Shown: positions 58,479 through 64,000 of the stretch, piece after piece
Numbering within the stretch: position 1 is the first letter of the stretch
Layout: every line of letters starts with the position of its first letter
Origin: Clostridia bacterium
GTDB lineage: Bacteria; Bacillota; Clostridia; Oscillospirales; CAG-272
Assembly (NCBI GenBank): GCA_017503325.1
Contig: JAFVTI010000018.1
Coordinates: 1-64,000, forward strand
Reading direction: 5' to 3'
DNA: 64,000 nucleotides
Program-made: the position numbers and the translations under genes
The notes under the pieces: model-generated
The model's input: the letters and a program-made list of their open reading frames with translations, nothing else
The model's database searches: none
Told to the model about the DNA's origin: nothing

Positions 58479-59852
58479 TTACTTCTTGGGCCAGTACTTA
58501 TCCACGTACTGGGGTTTGATACGCTTCAGCTCGGACTTGGGAAGGATGCTGAGCAGCTCCCAGCCGATATCCAGCGTTTGTTCAATGGTTCTGTCCTCGT
58601 AAAAGCCCTGATTGATGAACCTTTCCTCAAATGCATCCGAGAACTTGGCGTACAGTCTGTCCATGGGGGTCAGCGCAGCTTCGCCAAGCACCACCATCAG
58701 CTCCTTTGCATCCTTACCTCTTGCATAGGAGGAGAACAGCTGGTTGAGCACGCCCGAGTGATCCTCGCGCGTCTTACCCTCGCCAATGCCCTTGTCCTTC
58801 AGACGCGACAGCGAAGGCAGCACGTCCACGGGAGGCATATAGCCCTTGCGGTACATCTCACGGGAGAGAATGATCTGTCCCTCGGTAATGTAACCGGTCA
58901 GGTCGGGGATGGGGTGGGTCTTATCGTCCTCGGGCATGGACAGGATGGGAATCATGGTGATCGAGCCCTCAGAGCCCATCTTTCTGCCCGCTCTTTCATA
59001 CATGGTTGCAAGGTCGGTGTAAAGATATCCGGGATATCCGCGTCTGCCGGGCACTTCCTTACGTGCGGCGGATACCTCACGCAGCGCCTCTGCATAGTTG
59101 GTAATGTCGGTCATGATGACCAGCACGTGCATATCGCACTCAAACGCCAGGTATTCCGCGGCAGTCAGTGCCATACGGGGCGTGGAAATTCTCTCGATCG
59201 CGGGGTCACTTGCCAGGTTGATAAACAGCACAGTTCTGTCGATCGCGCCCGTCTTTTTGAAGTCCGAGATAAAGAAGTCGGCCTCCTCAAAGGTAATACC
59301 AACAGCCGCAAACACAACTGCGAACTTGGAATCGCTGCCGCGCACCTTTGCCTGACGCGCGATCTGCGCGGCAAGGTTGGCGTGAGGCAGACCTGAGCCC
59401 GAGAAAATGGGCAGCTTCTGGCCTCTGACCAGCGTATTCAGACCGTCAATGGTCGAAATACCGGTCTGAATAAACTCGGAGGGATAGTAGCGCGCCGCGG
59501 GGTTGATGGGCGTACCGTTGATATCCAGCGACTTTTCGGGAATGATGGCGGGGCCGCCGTCGATCGGCTCACCCATGCCGCTGAACACGCGTCCGAGCAT
59601 GTTGGGAGACACGGGCATCTGCACGCCGTGTCCGGTAAAGCGCACCTTGGAGTGCGCAAGGTTAATGCCTGCAGAGGATTCAAACAGCTGCACCAGCACG
59701 TTTCTGCCGTTGACCTCCAGCACGCGGCAGCGGCGAATGCTGCCGTCAGGCAGCTCGATCTCGCCCAGCTCGTCGTACTTGACCCCCTCAACCTGCTTAA
59801 CCAGCATCAAAGGGCCTGCGACTTCTTCTATGGTTCTGTATTCTCTGATCAT
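58479..59852 (-). CDS. atpB: V-type ATP synthase subunit B
   Basis: A 457-residue non-catalytic nucleotide-binding subunit of the V1/A1 head, alternating with subunit A. It starts [30 protein letters not shown] and carries [15 protein letters not shown] and [32 protein letters not shown], where the degenerate P-loop (SGSGLPH) identifies B and not A. Length is standard. It follows subunit A by 20 bases, with AAAGGA upstream. Confidence 0.95.
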   Translation of the reverse strand: MIREYRTIEEVAGPLMLVKQVEGVKYDELGEIELPDGSIRRCRVLEVNGRNVLVQLFESSAGINLAHSKVRFTGHGVQMPVSPNMLGRVFSGMGEPIDGGPAIIPEKSLDINGTPINPAARYYPSEFIQTGISTIDGLNTLVRGQKLPIFSGSGLPHANLAAQIARQAKVRGSDSKFAVVFAAVGITFEEADFFISDFKKTGAIDRTVLFINLASDPAIERISTPRMALTAAEYLAFECDMHVLVIMTDITNYAEALREVSAARKEVPGRRGYPGYLYTDLATMYERAGRKMGSEGSITMIPILSMPEDDKTHPIPDLTGYITEGQIILSREMYRKGYMPPVDVLPSLSRLKDKGIGEGKTREDHSGVLNQLFSSYARGKDAKELMVVLGEAALTPMDRLYAKFSDAFEERFINQGFYEDRTIEQTLDIGWELLSILPKSELKRIKPQYVDKYWPKK

Positions 59853-59872
59853 TTTGCAAATCCTTTCTCAGC

Positions 59873-61633
59873 TCACGCACGGGTAAGTGCGTCAAGCTGA
59901 CGGGAGATTTCCTGCTTGATTTTTTCGGATTCTGCCTTGTAATCCGCATAAGGAACAGCCTTGAAACGGCCGATCTGCTCACGCACGGGCAGGCCGGACA
60001 CCTCTTCAATATCCGCACCCTCGGCCACAGCGGCAGCCGCCTTTTGCTCAAAGTCAAATACCAGCGTCAGCATCTCATACTGCTTGTCAAGCTGGGTATA
60101 TCCGTCCACGTCGTCAAATGCAAACTGCTGCAGGAAGTCCTCACGCACGCTGCGCGCGATCTCCAGGGTCAGTCTGTCCTCACTTGAGAGCGCGTCCATA
60201 CCGACCAGCTGCACGATCTCGTTGAGCTCAGCCTCCTCTTGCAGGATCTTGAGGCACTTGCCTGTCATATCCATCCAGCGGGCAGATACGTTCTGCGAGA
60301 ACCAGTCACTCAGACGATCACGGTACAAGGAGTAAGAATTGAGCCAGTTGATGGCCGGGAAATGACGCTTGTAGGCCAGCGAGGAATCCAGTCCCCAGAA
60401 CACCTTCACAATACGCAGCGTTGCCTGGGTCACGGGCTCGGAGATGTCACCGCCCTGCGGAGAAACCGCACCGATGGCGGACAGCGTACCGATTCTGCCG
60501 TCCCCGCCAAGGCAGACCACCTTGCCCGCTCTTTCGTAGAACTGAGCCAGACGGCTGGTCAGGTAAGCGGGATAGCCCTCTTCACCCGGCATTTCCTCAA
60601 GTCGGCCGGACATCTCACGCAAAGCCTCAGCCCAGCGCGAGGTGGAGTCCGCGATGACGGCTACGTTATAGCCCATATCGCGGTAATATTCTGCAATGGT
60701 AATACCGGTATAGATCGAAGCCTCACGTGCCGCAACAGGCATATCCGAGGTGTTTGCGATCAGTACGGTACGCTCCATAAGCGATTTTCCGGTTCTTGGG
60801 TCGGTCAGCTCGGGGAATTCGCGAAGCACGTCGGTCATCTCGTTGCCGCGCTCACCGCAGCCGATGTAAACCACCACGTCCACGTCACTCCACTTAGCCA
60901 GCTGATGCTGCACCACCGTCTTTCCCGCACCAAAAGGTCCGGGAACGCAGGCTGTACCGCCCTTTGCAATGGGAAAGAGTGCGTCGATCGAGCGCTGACC
61001 CGTGATCATGGGTTCAACGGGAGGCAACTTTTCTGCATAGGGTCTGGACACACGCACGGGCCATTTCTGCGCGAGCATGACCTCTTCAATGGTGCCGTCG
61101 GGACGCTTGATCTTACCGATACGGTCGGTCACGCGATAATCGCCCTCCACCAGATCCACGATAGTGCCGCTGACTCCGGGAGGTACCATGATCTTGTGCG
61201 TAATGACCTCGGTCTCCTGCACGGTGCCGTATACGTCACCGGGGCCGACCTTGTCGCCAAATACGTGCGCGGGTACAAAGTGCCAGTACTTGCCGCGATC
61301 CAGCGCGGGCTCGTCAATGCCCTTGGAGATATTGGCACCGCATCTCTCTCTGATCGCCTCCAGAGGACGCTGAATGCCGTCGTAAATATTGGTCAAAAGG
61401 CCGGGGCCAAGCTCAACCGACAAGGGCGCACCCGTGGATACGACCTTATCGCCTCGACCGATGCCCGCGGTCTCTTCATATACCTGGATAGACGCACGGT
61501 CTCCGTGCATCTCAATGATCTCACCGATCAGACGGTCCTTGCCTACACGGACAACGTCAAACATGTTCGCTTCACGCATGCCCTCTGCCACGACAAGCGG
61601 GCCGGATACCTTGAGGATCTTTCCTTCTACCAT
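59873..61633 (-). CDS. atpA: V-type ATP synthase subunit A (catalytic)
   Basis: A 586-residue catalytic subunit that hydrolyses or synthesises ATP in the V1/A1 head. The P-loop [19 protein letters not shown] (about 230), the [12 protein letters not shown] block and the non-homologous insert ([26 protein letters not shown], about 115-190) typical of A subunits are present. The ATG at 61633 lies 8 bases after AAGGAG; the TTG at 61639 is too close to it. It is 12 bases after subunit F. Confidence 0.95.
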   Translation of the reverse strand: MVEGKILKVSGPLVVAEGMREANMFDVVRVGKDRLIGEIIEMHGDRASIQVYEETAGIGRGDKVVSTGAPLSVELGPGLLTNIYDGIQRPLEAIRERCGANISKGIDEPALDRGKYWHFVPAHVFGDKVGPGDVYGTVQETEVITHKIMVPPGVSGTIVDLVEGDYRVTDRIGKIKRPDGTIEEVMLAQKWPVRVSRPYAEKLPPVEPMITGQRSIDALFPIAKGGTACVPGPFGAGKTVVQHQLAKWSDVDVVVYIGCGERGNEMTDVLREFPELTDPRTGKSLMERTVLIANTSDMPVAAREASIYTGITIAEYYRDMGYNVAVIADSTSRWAEALREMSGRLEEMPGEEGYPAYLTSRLAQFYERAGKVVCLGGDGRIGTLSAIGAVSPQGGDISEPVTQATLRIVKVFWGLDSSLAYKRHFPAINWLNSYSLYRDRLSDWFSQNVSARWMDMTGKCLKILQEEAELNEIVQLVGMDALSSEDRLTLEIARSVREDFLQQFAFDDVDGYTQLDKQYEMLTLVFDFEQKAAAAVAEGADIEEVSGLPVREQIGRFKAVPYADYKAESEKIKQEISRQLDALTRA

Positions 61634-61645
61634 ATCCAATACTCC

Positions 61646-61966
61646 TTATTCCTTAAACAATATGTCCGCGCCAACCGCTCTTTCCACCGCGCTCTTGACC
61701 TGCTCAAGACCGTATCCGGTAGTTCCGTGCTTACCCGGGATGCAAATGATCGCGGGGGTGGGGACGTCCTTATATTTTGCGATGTCCTCTTCTAAGGCAA
61801 TCGCGAAGTTTTCCACGATAAAAATGATGGCGTATTCGCTATCCTTTGCCAAGGTATGCAGCAGCACGCGTGCCTTGTCCGCATCCTCTGCCTCGTGCAC
61901 CGAAAAGCCAAGTGCCATATATCCGATGACGCTGTCGCGCTCACCGATCATTCCGATCTTATACAT
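61646..61966 (-). CDS. atpF: V-type ATP synthase subunit F
   Basis: A 106-residue small stalk subunit with a Rossmann-like fold: MYKIGMIGERDSVIGYMALGF at the start, then YAIIFIVENFA and TPAIICIPGKHG. The start at 61966 overlaps the subunit C stop by 8 bases and has only a weak AGGA site, suggesting coupled translation. The longer ORF from 62053 is rejected because its extra N terminus is antisense-like and homologues start at MYKIG. Confidence 0.9.
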   Translation of the reverse strand: MYKIGMIGERDSVIGYMALGFSVHEAEDADKARVLLHTLAKDSEYAIIFIVENFAIALEEDIAKYKDVPTPAIICIPGKHGTTGYGLEQVKSAVERAVGADILFKE

Positions 61967-62969
61967 AGCTTGTCCTGATCCTTTCCCGAATGGTTTCGGC
62001 CGCAAGTCCCGCGCGCTTTGCCGCGAGCACGATGCGGATATTTCTGATCGCATATTCCTGTGCGTAGAAATACGCGCTCAGCACAGGTGCGCCAAAGGTG
62101 GTGTACTTGACCGTGCGTACGAGCTCCATCAGATAATCATCCATCAGTCGCTCTGCCGCAGCGGCCGTGCCGCCCTGCTCGCGCAGAGAAATGGTGAATT
62201 TTTCGTACACAGTGCCAACCAGACAACCCACCAATGCAGCCTCGCCCTCACCGTACGCCTGTATCAGCGTTTCTTTTTCCAAAATACCGCCGTCAAGCAG
62301 CGCCCGGTCAAGCAAAAGCGCACCCTGCTCTCCTGCCTGCATGCGAACAAGGCGCAAGCAGATCATGAGATTGGTCAGATCGATCTTGGCCTGTACCATC
62401 TGCAAATGGAAGGGCTCTCCGCCCTTTTTTGCGCAAGAAAGCATATCCGCATAGCACGCCTTGTCCAAAATCAGATCGATCTGTCTGGGATTTGCGGTCT
62501 TGGCGTATGCCTGCATGGCAAGCGGCGCGGCCTTGGCCATTGCCTCGGGAAGCAGCGAAAAATCGTCCTCGACGGGCATTTTGGCAACCACTCCCGCATC
62601 CACCGTGCCCAGAGGCGATAGCATGCCGTCGGGAGAAAGGCCTCGCAGATAGCTCTTGATCGCGGCCTTGATATTATGGCAATCGTACGGATACCGCAAA
62701 AAGTCAAACAGCCCGGGGGCGGGTGCGGATTCGATCAGGTCGGCAAGCGCGCGGACAAGAATGCCCTCGAGCGTCTGCTCCTCCAGCACGCAGCCGTCGG
62801 CATCCTTGACAAGCTCTACGCCAAACTCCGAAAGGCGCGCGTATACCTCGTCCATACCGGCAGCATTCACCAGCTGCTCGATGCGGTCCTTTCCCACAAT
62901 GCCGTTTTCAAGTGCGCGCACGCGGGAGGACGCATACATATATGCGGTTTGTTGTGGATTTTTCGACAT
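61959..62969 (-). CDS. atpC: V-type ATP synthase subunit C (d-like)
   Basis: A 336-residue helical, funnel-shaped subunit that couples the central stalk to the membrane ring. It begins MSKNPQQTAYMYASSRVRALENGIVGKDRIEQLVNA and contains FLRYPYDCHNIKAAIKSYLRG and TTFGAPVLSAYFYAQEYAIRNIRIVLAAKRAG, the usual AtpC/V0d blocks. It lies 34 bases after subunit E and overlaps subunit F. Confidence 0.92.
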   Translation of the reverse strand: MSKNPQQTAYMYASSRVRALENGIVGKDRIEQLVNAAGMDEVYARLSEFGVELVKDADGCVLEEQTLEGILVRALADLIESAPAPGLFDFLRYPYDCHNIKAAIKSYLRGLSPDGMLSPLGTVDAGVVAKMPVEDDFSLLPEAMAKAAPLAMQAYAKTANPRQIDLILDKACYADMLSCAKKGGEPFHLQMVQAKIDLTNLMICLRLVRMQAGEQGALLLDRALLDGGILEKETLIQAYGEGEAALVGCLVGTVYEKFTISLREQGGTAAAAERLMDDYLMELVRTVKYTTFGAPVLSAYFYAQEYAIRNIRIVLAAKRAGLAAETIRERIRTSYV

Positions 62970-63003
62970 GGGTCTTTCAACCTTTCAAAAATTCTTATGC
63001 TAA

Positions 63004-63684
63004 TTATGCTTTGCCGTGATCCTTATACAGGATCTGCTGTACGCGGGGCTCCAGCTCGGGGCGAATGGCCGCCAGCAGCATAGAGAAGCTGCAGTTTGTC
63101 TCGATATCACCGCAGCGCAGTACAAGGCCGCCGTCAATATCAATGGGCGCGGGATTCAAACAAAGCTTTGCAGCCATATCTGCAGGAAGCTTTCCCGACG
63201 CCGCAGCAAGCTTTACGTTTTGCATCAGAGGGGCTGCAACGTCCGCGTGATCGCGCGCACAAAGCAACAGCTCGTAAGAGGCGGGCGCGATATCCTCACC
63301 GTACAGTCTCATGCTGTCGACCTCGGATTCTCTTTGCGCGTTCAGCGTCTTGCACAAAAGTGAGAGCAGCAGCGCACCGTACTTCTCGCGGTCCATTTCG
63401 TAGATCTCCTGCATCGCCCTTGCAAACGCGCGCTCGATCATTTCGCTCCTGGCAGAAAGCTCGATATTCCTTCTGGTCATGGCCGCGCTGGATTTGGCTC
63501 TGATCACCAAAGCCTCCCCCTCCTTCTCGGCCTTTTCGGTCAGGCGTTCCTGTGTCGCCTGCACGCTCGCCAGATTCTCCGAACGGATACGCAGGCTTTG
63601 CTCGGTCGCCTCGTCCAGGATCTCCTGGGCCTCAGCCTTTGCGTCCTCTAAGATGCGGGATGTGATTTTTTCAAGTCCTGTCAT
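63004..63684 (-). CDS. atpE: V-type ATP synthase subunit E
   Basis: A 226-residue peripheral stalk subunit. The N-terminal half is a long charged helix (GLEKITSRILEDAKAEAQEILDEATEQSLRIRSENLASVQATQERLTEKAEKEG), and the C-terminal half is a globular domain ending LVLRCGDIETNCSFSMLLAAIRPELEPRVQQILY, matching the family signature near DGGLVL. GAGGG precedes the ATG. It follows subunit K by 55 bases. Confidence 0.9.
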   Translation of the reverse strand: MTGLEKITSRILEDAKAEAQEILDEATEQSLRIRSENLASVQATQERLTEKAEKEGEALVIRAKSSAAMTRRNIELSARSEMIERAFARAMQEIYEMDREKYGALLLSLLCKTLNAQRESEVDSMRLYGEDIAPASYELLLCARDHADVAAPLMQNVKLAAASGKLPADMAAKLCLNPAPIDIDGGLVLRCGDIETNCSFSMLLAAIRPELEPRVQQILYKDHGKA

Positions 63685-63739
63685 GATTTTCCCTCAATTC
63701 TCAATCTGTATGTGGGGCATTACCGCCAAGCGGCCGATA

Positions 63740-64000
63740 TCAGCCTACCAGTACAAGCAGAACGGAAATCAGCAGTGCGAAAATTGCGTAAGTCTCAACA
63801 AGTGCTGCGGAGGTGATAGCCTTACCAACCTGGTCGGGACGCTTGGACAGCAGATTGATGCCCGCAGCGGATACTCTTGCCTGCTTGAGTGCAGAGATCA
63901 GACCAACTACTGCGATAGGCAGCGCGCTCATCAGATAGTAAGCGCCTTCCTGCACGGTCAAGGACAGAAGTCCCTGCATGCCATCGGTAAACAAGCCACA
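63740..64000 (-). CDS. atpK: V-type ATP synthase subunit K (proteolipid), 5' end beyond the window
   Basis: The C-terminal 86 codons of the membrane rotor ring subunit are visible. The segment shows one hydrophobic hairpin with GINLLSKRPDQVGKAITSAALVETYAIFALLISVLLVLVG, where the Glu of LVETYAIF is the ion-binding carboxylate. The reading frame stays open to the window edge, and family members are usually about 155 residues with two hairpins, so the first hairpin and the start codon lie outside. The ion (proton or sodium) cannot be decided from this half. Confidence 0.88.
   Translation of the reverse strand, partial: CGLFTDGMQGLLSLTVQEGAYYLMSALPIAVVGLISALKQARVSAAGINLLSKRPDQVGKAITSAALVETYAIFALLISVLLVLVG

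Overview
The window looks like a chromosomal segment from an anaerobic Firmicute, most likely an uncultured gut clostridium. I infer this from the glgC-glgD pair, the V-type ATPase operon, the holB-ricT-trmN6 synteny, a DUF4830 protein, the short archaeal-type ProS, strong GGAGG ribosome binding sites and TTGACA-17-TATAAT promoters. No phage, transposase, CRISPR array or rRNA gene was seen. I found one tRNA (Gly-CCC).

Layout. 1-1368: a multi-hairpin repeat and a nucleoside hydrolase. 1378-12890, minus strand: a glycogen locus read glgB-glgC-glgD-glgA-glgP, then a GH13 amylase and a FolC-like protein whose catalytic motifs are eroded. 13172-16980, plus: an ABC transporter with a GldG-like partner. 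17108-21682, plus: holB-ricT, a ferredoxin, trmN6 and ttcA. 22114-25483, minus: DUF4830, rodA, proS. 25770-28332, plus: gap and an AraC/effector-domain pair. 28622-41730: tRNA-Gly and a loose set of single genes (DUF6259-like protein, acetyltransferase, XRE regulator, surface proteins, rpsU, leuS, vanZ-like gene, solute-binding lipoprotein), with many palindromic repeats between them. 41882-57385, minus: a complete Gram-positive type IV pilus operon. 57769-64000, minus: a V-type ATPase operon (K-E-C-F-A-B-D) cut by the window edge at subunit K.

The most striking system is the pilus operon. It starts with a membrane GHKL sensor kinase whose 3' end overlaps pilB by 26 nt. It continues through pilB, pilT, pilC, pilD, a pilM-pilN fusion, a pilO-like gene and three prepilin-like genes. 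It ends with a 1303-residue membrane-anchored surface protein carrying tandem Listeria-Bacteroides-type repeats. The layout suggests a pilus or pseudopilus with its own sensor and a dedicated surface partner.

A second theme is intergenic repeats. At least eight inverted-repeat elements occur between genes. One is a 274-bp element with 21-bp perfect terminal inverted repeats ending in TA, lying inside the leader of rpsU. Another is a near-perfect palindrome in the leader of leuS. All functional calls rest on reading motifs and context. No database search was run.
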